From: Lachnoclostridium sp. An14
GTDB lineage: Bacteria > Bacillota > Clostridia > Lachnospirales > Lachnospiraceae
Reading direction: 5' to 3'
DNA: 64,000 nt
Assembly (NCBI RefSeq): GCF_002160755.1
Contig: NZ_NFLE01000007.1
Location: forward strand, 1 to 64,000
The notes beneath the pieces were generated by a model. It did not search any database and was not told the origin of the DNA. It worked only from the letters and a program-made list of their open reading frames with translations. Position numbers and translations under genes: made by a program. Shown piece by piece: positions 40,381 through 49,579 of this stretch. Within the stretch, counting starts at the first letter, position 1, and each line of letters opens with the position of its first letter.

Positions 40381-41208
40381 CTACAGCACCCCGATTTTCA
40401 TCAGGTGAACATTGATCTCCGCCCCCAGAAACAGGATGCAGATGCAGAGGTAAATCCACAGCATGAGAAGGATCACCGCCGTCAGGCTCCCGTACATATA
40501 GGAGAAACGGCTGAAATGGTTAAAATAGATGGAGAAACCGAAGGAGGACACCAGCCATCCCGCCGTGGCGAATACCGCTCCCGGCAGCTGGCTGCGGGGG
40601 GAGAGTTTCCGGTGGGGCAGGTAGGTGTAAATGCCGGTGAAACATCCGGTGAGAATCACCACCGCAAGGAGGGTGCGGAAGTGAAGAATGTTTCTGGTGA
40701 TGTCCGCCACAATGGGGAAGGTGCTGTCCAGGAAACTCTGGATGGCGTTTCCAAACACGATCAGCAGCAGGGACAGAATGCAGGAGAGGAGAAACACCAG
40801 GGTATAGCCCATACACACCAGATGGCTCATCAGGTAGCTGCGGTGGATCTGACACTCGTTGACCCGGTTTAGGCCCCGCTCCATGCCCAACATTCCCTTG
40901 GAGGCGGACCACAGGGCCACGATGATGGTGATGGAGAGCACCGTTCCCGGAGAATTGGTATACAGGTCGCTCACCGCCTGCTGAACCAGGGGGGCGATGG
41001 CCCTCACGTCCGGCACCAGGGCTAAGAGGGTGGCGCCCACGTCCTGGGCATCCAGGTTGGGGATGAGCTGCACCACAGTCATAAGCATCATCACAAAGGG
41101 AAAGGCGGACAGCACGATGAAAAATGACGCCTGGGCGGCGTAAACCGTCATCTCATCCCTGGTGAATTTGTTGGCGATCTGCCTGCACTGGATATAGAAA
41201 GAAATCAT
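40381..41208 (-). CDS. YihY/BrkB-like membrane protein
   Basis: The 275-residue integral membrane protein has about six membrane segments. Family marks are MTVYAAQASFFIVLSAFPFVMMLMT near the start, WSASKGMLGMERGLNRV in the middle, and PGAVFATAGWLVSSFGFSIY with YGSLTAVILLMLWIYLCICILFLGAEIN at the end. The molecular role of the family is unknown; it is not an established ribonuclease despite older 'RNase BN' labels. ATG 41208 is preceded by TCAGGAGTGCTGTT; the frame is open 72 codons further upstream without a ribosome site. Confidence 0.85.
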   Translation of the reverse strand: MISFYIQCRQIANKFTRDEMTVYAAQASFFIVLSAFPFVMMLMTVVQLIPNLDAQDVGATLLALVPDVRAIAPLVQQAVSDLYTNSPGTVLSITIIVALWSASKGMLGMERGLNRVNECQIHRSYLMSHLVCMGYTLVFLLSCILSLLLIVFGNAIQSFLDSTFPIVADITRNILHFRTLLAVVILTGCFTGIYTYLPHRKLSPRSQLPGAVFATAGWLVSSFGFSIYFNHFSRFSYMYGSLTAVILLMLWIYLCICILFLGAEINVHLMKIGVL

Positions 41209-41379
41209 AACAGCACTCCTGAAAGACGGGCCTGGCCCGTTGATAATATAAAACGCGCGGGGCGCGGGGCAATCCGGTATCCGGGAGCCAGACCGCGCTC
41301 TGCGCCCTTCCTCGCTGCGGGACACCGAACTTCCCATGATATAAGATACTACCACCCGAAAGAAAAAATGGCAAGGATC

Positions 41380-41408
41380 TTGTGATGTGATGAAAAATTT
41401 GGTAGAAT
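41380..41408 (+). promoter_or_regulatory. Promoter of the ABC exporter operon
   Basis: TTGTGA (41380-41385), 17-base spacer, TAGAAT (41403-41408), 39 bases before the first ATG. Confidence 0.6.
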
Positions 41409-41447
41409 AAGCCCATATGTGCAAAAATGCGAAGGGAAGAAGACGAT

Positions 41448-43205
41448 ATGAGAGAATTGCTGAAATATCTGAAGGAATACCGGAGAGAGAGCATTCTGGC
41501 CCCCCTGTTTAAAATGCTGGAGGCCACCTTTGAGCTGTTCATCCCTCTGGTGGTAAAGCAGATCATTGACGTGGGCATCGGGAGAGGGGACAGCGGCTAC
41601 ATCCTGCGCATGGGCGGGCTTTTGGTCCTTCTCGGCGTGGTGGGCCTGGCGGCGTCCCTCACGGCCCAGTATTTCGCGGCCAAGGCGGCGGTGGGATTTT
41701 CCACCTCCCTGCGAAACGATCTGTTCGCCCACATCAACCGCTTATCCTACGCGGAGATCGACCGGGTGGGCACCTCCACCCTGATCACCAGGATGACCAG
41801 CGACGTGAACCAGGTGCAGACCGGTTTGAACTTATTCCTGCGCCTGTTTCTGCGCTCCCCGTTCATCGTGTTCGGAGCCATGATCATGGCCTTTACCGTG
41901 GACGTGAAATCCGCCCTGATCTTTGTGGTAGTGATCCCCCTGCTGTCTGTGGTGGTGTTCGGCATCATGCTCATCACCATGCCCCTTTATAAAAAGGTGC
42001 AGAGGCAGCTGGACCGGGTGCTCCTGACTACGAAGGAAAACTTAGAGGGCGTCCGGGTCATCCGGGCCTTCAACCGCCAGGAAGACGAGATGGAGCGGTT
42101 TGACCGGGAAAACAGCGAGCTGGTGGGAATGCAGGTGTTCGTGGGAAAGATTTCCGCCCTCATGAACCCGGTGACCTACGTGATTATCAACGGCGGCATC
42201 ATTTTCCTCGTCTGGACGGCGGGAAAACAGGTGGATATGGGCATCATCACCCAGGGCGCCGTGGTGGCCCTGGTCAACTATATGTCTCAGATCCTGGTGG
42301 AACTGATCAAGCTGGCAAACCTGATCATCAATATCTCCAAGGCCCTGGCCTGCGCCGGCCGGGTGCAGAAGGTGTTTGAGGAAAAGACCAGCATCGGGGA
42401 AAAGGACGGAGCCAGAGTTCCGGAAACGGTCTCCGCCGCGGCTGGTTCCGGGGAGACGGTCCCCTATAAGGTGGAGTTCCGGGACGTGGACTTCTGCTAC
42501 AGCGGTTCCAAGGAGCCGTCCTTAAGCGCCGTTTCCTTAAAAATCCGCCCTGGCCAGACCGTGGGCGTGATCGGCGGCACCGGCTCGGGAAAGACCACCC
42601 TGGTAAACTTAATCCCCCGGTTTTACGACGCCTTCCGGGGCGCCGTGCTGGTGGATGGCCAGGACGTGAGAGAGTGGCCGGTGAAGGCGCTCAGGGCCCG
42701 CATCGGCGTAGTGCCCCAGCGGGCCGTGCTCTTTGCGGGAACCCTGAGGGAAAATATGAAATGGGGCCGGAAGGATGCCACGGATGAGGAAATCTACCGC
42801 GCCCTGGACATCGCCCAGGCCAGAGAGTTTGTGGATGGGAAAGGCGAGGGCCTGGATTTATTCATCACCCAGGAGGGCAAAAATCTCTCCGGCGGCCAGC
42901 GGCAGCGCCTGACCATCGCCAGGGCCCTGGTGCGCCGTCCGGAGATCCTGATCATGGACGACAGCGCCTCCGCCCTGGACTTTGCCACCGACGCCAGGCT
43001 GCGCCGGGCCATCAAGGAGGAGACCGGGGATATGACCGTATTTTTAGTATCCCAGCGGGCGGCTACGGTGCGAAATTCCGATGTGATCGTGGTGCTGGAC
43101 GACGGCCAGGTGGCAGGCGTGGGAACCCACAGGGAGCTTTTGGACTCCTGCGAGGTTTACCGGGAGATCTGCCTGTCCCAGCTTTCCCCAGAGGAGGTGC
43201 AGTGA
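41448..43205 (+). CDS. ABC exporter half-transporter with degenerate ATPase site
   Basis: The 585-residue protein has six membrane segments (1-~310) fused to an ATPase domain. Walker A is GGTGSGKTT, signature LSGGQRQRL, and Walker B ILIMDDSASALD, with Asp where the catalytic Glu normally stands. This substitution marks the degenerate half of heterodimeric exporters such as TM287/288 or BmrCD. The partner gene starts two bases after its stop. It likely exports a hydrophobic compound or lipid; the substrate is unknown. ATG 41448 follows GAAGGGAAGAAGACGAT. Confidence 0.9.
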   Translation: MRELLKYLKEYRRESILAPLFKMLEATFELFIPLVVKQIIDVGIGRGDSGYILRMGGLLVLLGVVGLAASLTAQYFAAKAAVGFSTSLRNDLFAHINRLSYAEIDRVGTSTLITRMTSDVNQVQTGLNLFLRLFLRSPFIVFGAMIMAFTVDVKSALIFVVVIPLLSVVVFGIMLITMPLYKKVQRQLDRVLLTTKENLEGVRVIRAFNRQEDEMERFDRENSELVGMQVFVGKISALMNPVTYVIINGGIIFLVWTAGKQVDMGIITQGAVVALVNYMSQILVELIKLANLIINISKALACAGRVQKVFEEKTSIGEKDGARVPETVSAAAGSGETVPYKVEFRDVDFCYSGSKEPSLSAVSLKIRPGQTVGVIGGTGSGKTTLVNLIPRFYDAFRGAVLVDGQDVREWPVKALRARIGVVPQRAVLFAGTLRENMKWGRKDATDEEIYRALDIAQAREFVDGKGEGLDLFITQEGKNLSGGQRQRLTIARALVRRPEILIMDDSASALDFATDARLRRAIKEETGDMTVFLVSQRAATVRNSDVIVVLDDGQVAGVGTHRELLDSCEVYREICLSQLSPEEVQ

Positions 43206-43206
43206 G

Positions 43207-44952
43207 ATGAAAGAAAAACAGATTGCCACAATCAAACGGATTTTAAGCTATATCAGCCAGTATAAGTTCTGGGTGGCCGCCTCCCTCTGCCTGGCGGTGG
43301 TCACCGTGGCCACCACCCTGTATGCCCCCATTCTGGTGGGCGAAGGCGTGGACCTGATCGTAGACCAGGGGCTGGTGGACTTTCCGGGGCTGCTTGCCAT
43401 TTTGCGGAAGGTGGCCATTGTGATCTGCGTCACCGGCCTTTCCCAGTGGCTCATGAACCATATCAACAACCGGATCACCTACCGGGTGGTGAAGGACATC
43501 CGCACAAAGGCCTTTGACCGCCTGGAGCTCCTTCCTTTAAAATATGTGGATTCCCATCAGCACGGGGACATTATCAGCCGCATTATCGCGGACATTGACC
43601 AGTTTTCCGAGGGACTGCTCATGGGCTTTACCCAGCTGTTTACGGGAGTGATGACCATTCTCGGTACTCTGGGCTTTATGCTGTCGGTAAACCCCTTTAT
43701 CACCGTGGTGGTGGTGCTTTTGACCCCCATCTCCCTGTTTGTGGCGGGCTTTATCGCCAAACGGACCTTTTCCATGTTCAGCCTCCAGTCCAGGACCAGG
43801 GGAGAACTCACCTCCCTGGTGGACGAGATGCTGGGCAACCAGAAGGTGGTGCAGGCCTTCGGCCAGGAGACGGAGGCCCAGGTCCGGTTTGAGGAGATCA
43901 ATGAGAGGCTGAGAGGCTGCAGCCTGAAGGCCATTTTCTTCTCCTCCATCACCAACCCGGCCACCCGGTTTGTAAACGGCCTGGTGTACGCCGCCGTGGG
44001 TGTGGCTGGGGCCTTCGCGGCGGTGAACGGCGCCCTTTCCGTGGGACAGCTCTCCGTGTTCCTCACCTACGCCAACCAGTACACGAAACCGTTCAACGAG
44101 ATTTCCGGCGTGGTGACGGAGCTGCAGAACGCCATCGCCTCCGCGGCCAGGGTGTTCGAGCTCATCGACGAGGAGGCCATCCCGGCAGACAAGACGGACG
44201 CCAGGGAGCTCACCCACGCGGAGGGGCAGGTAGAGCTGCAAAATGTGAATTTCTCCTACGATCCGGAGGTGTCCCTCATTGAGGATTTGAACCTCTCTGT
44301 GAAACCGGGCCAGCGGATCGCCATTGTAGGCCCCACCGGCTGCGGAAAGAGCACGGTGATCAACCTGCTCATGCGGTTTTACGACGTGGATTCCGGCTCC
44401 ATCCAGGTGGACGGCACGGACATCCGTTCCATCACCAGAAAGAGCCTGCGGAAAAGCTACGGCATGGTGCTCCAGGAGACCTGGTTAAAATCCGGCACCA
44501 TCCGGGAAAATATCGCCTACGGAAGGCCGGAGGCCACGGAGGAGGAGATCATCGCCGCGGCGAAGAAATCCCATGCCCACAGCTTTATTAAGAGGATGCC
44601 CCAGGGCTACGACACCGTCATTTCCGAGGACGGCGGCAACTTATCCCAGGGACAGAAACAGCTCCTCTGCATTACCAGAGTGATGCTCTGCCTGCCGCCC
44701 ATGCTAATCTTAGACGAGGCCACCTCCTCCATCGACACCAGGACGGAGGTAAAAATCCAGCAGGCCTTTGCCAGCATGATGGAAGGCCGCACCAGCTTTA
44801 TTGTGGCCCACAGACTCTCTACGATCAAGGAGGCGGACCGGATCCTGGTGATGCGGGACGGCCACATCATCGAACAGGGCACCCACGAGGAGCTCCTGGA
44901 AAAAGGCGGCTTTTACGCCGGCCTCTACAACAGCCAGTTCGCGCCGGCTTAG
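43207..44952 (+). CDS. ABC exporter half-transporter, canonical partner
   Basis: The 581-residue protein has an N-terminal six-helix membrane domain and a C-terminal ATPase with Walker A GPTGCGKST, signature LSQGQKQLL and Walker B MLILDEATSSID. It has the catalytic glutamate that its partner lacks, while its signature deviates from LSGGQ. This is the expected pattern of a heterodimer with one hydrolytic and one degenerate site. The N-terminal cytoplasmic and coupling-helix segments (RTRGELTSLVDEMLGNQKVVQAFG) are typical. It shares the promoter at 41380 with the preceding gene. Confidence 0.92.
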   Translation: MKEKQIATIKRILSYISQYKFWVAASLCLAVVTVATTLYAPILVGEGVDLIVDQGLVDFPGLLAILRKVAIVICVTGLSQWLMNHINNRITYRVVKDIRTKAFDRLELLPLKYVDSHQHGDIISRIIADIDQFSEGLLMGFTQLFTGVMTILGTLGFMLSVNPFITVVVVLLTPISLFVAGFIAKRTFSMFSLQSRTRGELTSLVDEMLGNQKVVQAFGQETEAQVRFEEINERLRGCSLKAIFFSSITNPATRFVNGLVYAAVGVAGAFAAVNGALSVGQLSVFLTYANQYTKPFNEISGVVTELQNAIASAARVFELIDEEAIPADKTDARELTHAEGQVELQNVNFSYDPEVSLIEDLNLSVKPGQRIAIVGPTGCGKSTVINLLMRFYDVDSGSIQVDGTDIRSITRKSLRKSYGMVLQETWLKSGTIRENIAYGRPEATEEEIIAAAKKSHAHSFIKRMPQGYDTVISEDGGNLSQGQKQLLCITRVMLCLPPMLILDEATSSIDTRTEVKIQQAFASMMEGRTSFIVAHRLSTIKEADRILVMRDGHIIEQGTHEELLEKGGFYAGLYNSQFAPA

Positions 44953-44998
44953 GCGTTCTGGAATATGGAATATAGAAAGAAAAAGGGGAATGAGTGAC

Positions 44999-46387
44999 AT
45001 GGAAAAGAAACGAGAAACCTTCGCGTCCCGTGTGGGATTTATTCTGATCTCCGCGGGCTGCGCCATTGGACTGGGAAACGTATGGCGGTTCCCGTACATC
45101 GTGGGACAGTACGGAGGCGCCGCCTTTGTGCTGGTGTATCTGGCCTTTCTGGTGCTGTTTGGGCTGCCCATCATGGTGATGGAGTTTGCCAACGGCCGGG
45201 CCTCCAAAAAGTCTGTAGCCTTATCCTATGACGTGCTGGAGCCCAAGGGCACAAAATGGCACTGGGCCAAGTGGTTCCACATGGCGGGAGACTACATCCT
45301 GATGATGTTTTACACCACCATCGCCGGGTGGCTGGTTCAATATTTCGTGAAGTTTTTAAGAGGCGATTTCTACGCCGGAATGACGGCGGAGCAGGTCGGC
45401 GGGGAGTTTGACAAGCTGATGGCCGATCCCTCCCTCATGGCCATCTATATGCTGGTGGTGGTCATCGTCTGCTTTTACGTCTGCGGCCACGGCCTGCAAA
45501 ACGGCGTAGAAAATGTGTCCAAGAAAATGATGATCTGCCTCATGCTGCTGATGGTGGTGATGGCGGTGAATTCCTGCATGATTCCGGAGGGGAGAGAGGG
45601 ACTGAAATTCTATCTCCTTCCCGACTTTTCCAGAATGCAGGAGGCCGGTGTGTTCAACGCCCTCTACGCGGCCATGGGTCAGGCCTTCTTTACCTTGAGC
45701 ATCGGCATCGGCGCCCTGGCCATTTTCGGCTCCTACATCGGGGACGAGCGCCGTCTCACGGGAGAGGGCTTAAACGTGATGATCCTGGATACCTTCGTGG
45801 CCTTCACCGCCGGGCTGATCATCTTCCCGGCCTGCTTTGCCTACAACGGCGGCCAGACGGGCCAGGGCCCGTCCCTGGTGTTCGTGACGCTGCCCAATGT
45901 GTTCAACCACATGGCTCTGGGTCGGCTGTGGGGCGCCATGTTCTTCCTGTTTATGAGTTTCGCGGCCCTGACCACCATCATCGCCGTGTTCCAGAACATC
46001 ATCTCCTTCGCCACGGATCTGACGGGCTGTTCCGTCAAGCGGGCAGTGGGAGTCAACGGCGTGGTCATCGCCGTCCTGTCCTTCCCGGCCCTCTTGGGCT
46101 ACAACCTGCTCTCCGGCATCCAGCCCCTGGGCGCCGGTTCCACCATCCTGGATCTGGAGGACTTTATCGTCAGCAACAACATTCTGCCCATCGGCTCCAT
46201 GATCTACCTGTTTTTCTGTACGAGGAAATGCGGCTGGGGCTGGAAGAATTTCATCCACGAGGCCGACAAGGGCGAGGGCTTAAAATTCCCCGGCGGAAAG
46301 GCCGTCCAGTTCTACATCAGCTGGGTGGTGCCCCTGCTGGTGCTGTTTATTTTGGTGATGGGGTATAAGGATAAGTTTTTTGCGTAA
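44999..46387 (+). CDS. Sodium-dependent transporter, neurotransmitter:sodium symporter family
   Basis: The 462-residue membrane protein has 11 or so segments. The first helix carries the family's sodium- and substrate-binding signature SAGCAIGLGNVWRFPYIVG. Other family segments are GLPIMVMEFANGR and SIGIGALAIFGSYIGDERRL, the unwound sixth helix region. Bacterial members such as LeuT, MhsT and TnaT import amino acids, often aromatic or branched; the ligand here is unknown. ATG 44999 is chosen over ATG 44990 because AAGGGG lies only one base from the latter. Confidence 0.9.
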   Translation: MEKKRETFASRVGFILISAGCAIGLGNVWRFPYIVGQYGGAAFVLVYLAFLVLFGLPIMVMEFANGRASKKSVALSYDVLEPKGTKWHWAKWFHMAGDYILMMFYTTIAGWLVQYFVKFLRGDFYAGMTAEQVGGEFDKLMADPSLMAIYMLVVVIVCFYVCGHGLQNGVENVSKKMMICLMLLMVVMAVNSCMIPEGREGLKFYLLPDFSRMQEAGVFNALYAAMGQAFFTLSIGIGALAIFGSYIGDERRLTGEGLNVMILDTFVAFTAGLIIFPACFAYNGGQTGQGPSLVFVTLPNVFNHMALGRLWGAMFFLFMSFAALTTIIAVFQNIISFATDLTGCSVKRAVGVNGVVIAVLSFPALLGYNLLSGIQPLGAGSTILDLEDFIVSNNILPIGSMIYLFFCTRKCGWGWKNFIHEADKGEGLKFPGGKAVQFYISWVVPLLVLFILVMGYKDKFFA

Positions 46388-46396
46388 TAGATATGA

Positions 46397-46486
46397 GGCG
46401 TCCGGCGGGATGGCACTCTGCGCAAAAGAAAATAGCTGCTGGCGTAGCCCCGCTTTGGAGCGGGTGTGCATGGCTGCGCATAATCT
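46397..46486 (+). repeat. Intergenic repeat, copy G (diverged)
   Basis: GTCCGGCGGGATGGCACTC, CGCAAAAGAAAATAGCTGC and GGCGTAGCC, GGTGTGCATGGCTGCGCA align with the second half of copies H and J. The palindrome is missing and the terminal stem is poor. Confidence 0.65.
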
Positions 46487-46528
46487 TGACGTTCAATAAT
46501 GAAAAATGCCTGACCGGATAATGAAAAA

Positions 46529-46578
46529 CGGGAAAGACGGCTTGGGGATCCTCCCAGAGCTGTCTTTCCCGTTTTTTT
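46529..46578. terminator. Bidirectional intrinsic terminator
   Basis: Arms CGGGAAAGACGGCT (46529-46542) and AGCTGTCTTTCCCG (46558-46571) with one wobble, followed by seven T on the plus strand and preceded by AAAAA, which gives a T-run on the minus strand. It serves both the sodium symporter and the convergent TmcAL gene. Confidence 0.92.
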
Positions 46579-46595
46579 GATGGCATAAAACTGTT

Positions 46596-47846
46596 TCACA
46601 TCACCACAATCTGCCGCTGATACTCATGAACCGCCGTCCCGCCATACTTTCCCGCCTCCACGGCCCCGCGGACATGGGCGGCAGTGACGCCTGTTTCAAA
46701 CATGGAAAAGGCCTCCGGGGACAGCAGCCGTCCGGCGTCCGCCGGTTTGGAGATCAGAGGGATGGCGCTGTGGGCCTTGATGGCGGAGAGAAGGGGGATG
46801 GCGCTCCGCTTAAACCCCAGGATGCGGGCGTAGGGGGCGGACATTCCGCCGTCCCGCCACCGGGAAAGCTCCTCCGCCCGCACATCCAGCACCAGGCTTA
46901 AAAGGGCGCGGCTGATGCGGGCGTAGGTGTAGTTTTTCGTTTTTAGCTGAAGGACCCGGTCCTGCCAGGAGCCGGTTTCCAGGGCGCGGGCAGCCAGCCG
47001 TCCGGCAAGCTCCCTGGAAAAGCCGGCATACTGAAGGAACCCGTCTCGTTCCTTTGTAAGGATGGCATAGTCCAAAATCCGTGAGAAGTCCTCCGGAAAC
47101 AGGAACCGGCCCTCCATCAGAAGGGGGAGGCAGTCCTCCGGCACCTGTCCGGTCAGGGAGGAAAGCCCGTGTTTCCCGTCCTCCCGCAGCACCCGCCGCA
47201 GGGCAGTGGCCGACGCGAACACCCCGTCCCGAACTCCGGTCTCGTGGTAGCCGTCCCCCTCCCGCCGGATGGTGACCGGCCGGATGGAGCTTTTCAGCCG
47301 CAGCAGCGCCCGCAGGTATTCCACCCCTAAAATATTGTTGGGAGAGGAAAGGAGGGCATCCGCCGTTTCCTTTGGGCTGTTTTCCGCTGCCTGCCCGGAA
47401 CCTTTTAAGGCCGCCTGTCTCGCCGCCGCGAAGGACATTCCGCGGCTTAAGGCGTCTTTTAAGGCCGTCTGATATTCTTCCGGTTCCTGGGAGAGCAGTT
47501 TCGCAGCGGCCATAAGGGCCTGTGCATCTCCCGCCTCGCTGCCGAAGGAGAGGGCGTTCACCACTCCCAGCTGGTCCAGCAGGCTCACTCCGCAGGAGGC
47601 AAAGTCCTCGGCGGAGGAACAGCAGAAGGGAAAGGGCAGCTCCAGCACCAGATCCGCCCCGGCAAGGAGCGCCATGCGGGTCCGGAGATATTTGTCCGCC
47701 ACAGCTGCCTCCCCCCGCTGCACGTAGTCCCCGCTCATCACGGCGATGAGGTAGTCCGCCCCCGTCCGTTCCCGGGAAAGGGTGAGATGGTGGCGGTGGC
47801 CGCAGTGAAGCGGATTGTATTCCGCGATAATTCCCGTTACGTTCAT
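46596..47846 (-). CDS. tmcAL: tRNA(Met) cytidine acetate ligase TmcAL-like
   Basis: This 416-residue cytoplasmic enzyme, of the former DUF795/YlbM family, acetylates the wobble cytidine of elongator tRNA(Met) using acetate and ATP. The nucleotidyltransferase HxGH motif is at 14-17 in IIAEYNPLHCGHRHHL, followed by MSGDYVQRGEAAVADKYLR and LELPFPFCCSSAEDFA. SSPNNILGVEYLRAL and the C-terminal YARISRALLSLVL are further family marks. ATG 47846 is preceded by AAAGGAGGCACAGGGATCTTT on the minus strand. Single gene, divergent from darA. Confidence 0.9.
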   Translation of the reverse strand: MNVTGIIAEYNPLHCGHRHHLTLSRERTGADYLIAVMSGDYVQRGEAAVADKYLRTRMALLAGADLVLELPFPFCCSSAEDFASCGVSLLDQLGVVNALSFGSEAGDAQALMAAAKLLSQEPEEYQTALKDALSRGMSFAAARQAALKGSGQAAENSPKETADALLSSPNNILGVEYLRALLRLKSSIRPVTIRREGDGYHETGVRDGVFASATALRRVLREDGKHGLSSLTGQVPEDCLPLLMEGRFLFPEDFSRILDYAILTKERDGFLQYAGFSRELAGRLAARALETGSWQDRVLQLKTKNYTYARISRALLSLVLDVRAEELSRWRDGGMSAPYARILGFKRSAIPLLSAIKAHSAIPLISKPADAGRLLSPEAFSMFETGVTAAHVRGAVEAGKYGGTAVHEYQRQIVVM

Positions 47847-48003
47847 AAAGATCCCTGTGCCTCCTTTGCATGGCCTTTATTCTATCATTAGAAATAAGAA
47901 AAGTCACGGATATTCTTAATAAAATTTTATGTAATTTTTACAAGCAAAAACCGAAATTTTAGTGTATAATATAGGTTAATGCTAATAATAAGGAGGATAT
48001 GCT

Positions 48004-48336
48004 ATGAAATTGGTATATGCAATCGTTAGAAAAGACAATGAAGATGAGGTTATGAATGAGCTGACCGTTCACAGATTCTCCGTTACAAAGCTGGCGACCA
48101 CCGGCGGATTCTTAAGAAAAGGGAACTCCACCCTGATGATCGGCGTGGATGACGATAAGGTGCAGGACGTGATCGACATTATCAAGCACGAGTGCGGCGA
48201 GAGACAGAAAATCACCGTCAATATGCCCTATGTTTCCGGCCCCGCCATGGTCAATTATTCCACCATGCCCATGACCGTTGAGGTGGGCGGCGCTACCATT
48301 TTCGTGGTGGACGTGGAGCGGTTTGAGAAGATCTGA
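48004..48336 (+). CDS. darA: Cyclic-di-AMP receptor, DarA/PstA-like PII-fold protein
   Basis: The 110-residue cytoplasmic protein matches the DarA/YaaQ family: MKLVYAIVRKDNEDEVMNEL, VTKLATTGGFLRKGNSTLMIGVDDDKV, and the C-terminal strand GGATIFVVDVERFEKI. The TTGGFL-GN segment forms part of the c-di-AMP pocket in known structures. It is a signal-transducing trimer whose partner is unknown. AAGGAGGATATGCT precedes ATG 48004, and a TATAAT sits at 47965-47970. It stands just upstream of pta with about 130 bases between. Confidence 0.9.
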   Translation: MKLVYAIVRKDNEDEVMNELTVHRFSVTKLATTGGFLRKGNSTLMIGVDDDKVQDVIDIIKHECGERQKITVNMPYVSGPAMVNYSTMPMTVEVGGATIFVVDVERFEKI

Positions 48337-48398
48337 TTGGCAGGCCGTTTTCCAGTTTATGGTATGGAAAAAAGTACAAGAAAATTGGAGAAAGTATC

Positions 48399-48427
48399 TT
48401 GTATACAATAAACTTATAGTATATAAT
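48399..48427 (+). promoter_or_regulatory. Promoter of pta
   Basis: TTGTAT (48399-48404), 17-base spacer, TATAAT (48422-48427), 40 bases before the pta ATG. Confidence 0.75.
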
Positions 48428-48467
48428 GAGCATAGATGCTTCAAAGATAATGAAAGGGGATTATGTC

Positions 48468-49466
48468 ATGGGATTTATTGATGTAATTAAGGAGAAAGCA
48501 AAAGCTGACAAGAAAACCATCGTGCTGCCGGAGTCCATGGACAGGAGAACGTTCGTGGCTGCGGAGAAGATCCTGAAGGAGGGGCTTGCGAATCTGATTA
48601 TCATCGGAACTCCGGAGGAGGTTGCGGCAAACAGCGAGGGCCTGGATATTTCCGGCGCCACCATCGTAAACCCGTTTACCTACGAGAAGACGGAGGAGTA
48701 CGTGAACCTGTTCGTAGAGCTGAGAAAGTCCAAGGGAATGACCCCGGAGCAGGCCAGAGAGACCATGCTCAAGGACTACGCTTACTACGGCTGCCTGATG
48801 ATTAAGAACGGCGACGCCGACGGAATGGTTTCCGGCGCCTGCCACTCCACCGCCAACACCCTGCGTCCCTGCCTGCAGATCATCAAGACGAAACCGGGCA
48901 CGAAGCTGGTTTCCGCCTTCTTCCTGATGGAAGTTCCGGACTGCGAGTTCGGCGAGAACGGCACCTTTGTATTTGCAGACTGTGGCCTGAATCAGAATCC
49001 GAATCCGGAGGAGCTTGCGGCCATCGCCGTTTCCTCCGCGGAGAGCTTTAAGATGTTAGTGGGCGCGGAGCCGAAGGTTGCCATGCTCAGCCATTCTTCC
49101 ATGGGAAGCGCAAAGCACGACGACGTGACCAAGGTGGTAGAGGCCACGAAGATCGCCAAGGAGACCGCTCCCGAGCTGGCTCTGGACGGAGAGCTGCAGC
49201 TGGATGCGGCTATCGTTCCCGAGATCGGCGCCTCCAAGGCACCGAACAGCAAGGTAGCCGGCCATGCCAACGTACTGGTATTCCCGGATCTGGATGCCGG
49301 AAACATCGGCTACAAGCTGGTTCAGAGACTGGCAAAGGCAGAGGCTTACGGCCCCATGTGCCAGGGCATCGCAAAGCCGGTAAACGACCTGTCCAGAGGC
49401 TGCTCCGCTGACGACATCGTGGGCGTAGTTGCCATCACCGCCGTACAGGCTCAGAACGAAAATTAA
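48468..49466 (+). CDS. pta: Phosphate acetyltransferase
   Basis: The 332-residue cytoplasmic enzyme converts acetyl-CoA and phosphate to acetyl phosphate. It is of the short (PtaI) type. Marks are KTIVLPESMDRRTF at the start, GDADGMVSGACHSTANTLRP (~115-134), the AMLSHSSMGSAKHDDV region and GHANVLVFPDLDAGNIGYKL near the end. ATG 48468 follows GAAAGGGGATTATGTC. With ackA it makes the ATP-yielding acetate pathway of fermentation. Codon usage is strongly biased, as in highly expressed genes. Confidence 0.96.
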   Translation: MGFIDVIKEKAKADKKTIVLPESMDRRTFVAAEKILKEGLANLIIIGTPEEVAANSEGLDISGATIVNPFTYEKTEEYVNLFVELRKSKGMTPEQARETMLKDYAYYGCLMIKNGDADGMVSGACHSTANTLRPCLQIIKTKPGTKLVSAFFLMEVPDCEFGENGTFVFADCGLNQNPNPEELAAIAVSSAESFKMLVGAEPKVAMLSHSSMGSAKHDDVTKVVEATKIAKETAPELALDGELQLDAAIVPEIGASKAPNSKVAGHANVLVFPDLDAGNIGYKLVQRLAKAEAYGPMCQGIAKPVNDLSRGCSADDIVGVVAITAVQAQNEN

Positions 49467-49481
49467 CCGTCCGCACCGCAG

Positions 49482-49550
49482 GCCGCCTGCATCCAGGCGG
49501 CCCGGAAAATCGGGCGGGGGAATGCCGGGACAGGCCGTGTTCCGGCATTC
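49482..49550 (+). other. Two perfect stem-loops between pta and ackA
   Basis: GCCGCCTG-CATC-CAGGCGGC (49482-49501) and GAATGCCGG ... CCGGCATTC (49520-49528 / 49542-49550). Neither has a T-run, so they are more likely RNA stability or processing elements than terminators. No promoter was found between the genes. Confidence 0.65.
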
Positions 49551-49579
49551 GTGTGAATAAATATAAAGGAGAAGTCAAT

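Noticed and set aside
46810-47907. Long open frame on the minus strand (365 codons) overlapping TmcAL in another frame
   Set aside because: Composition is Gly/Arg/Pro-rich, typical of a shadow frame; TmcAL is clearly the real gene.
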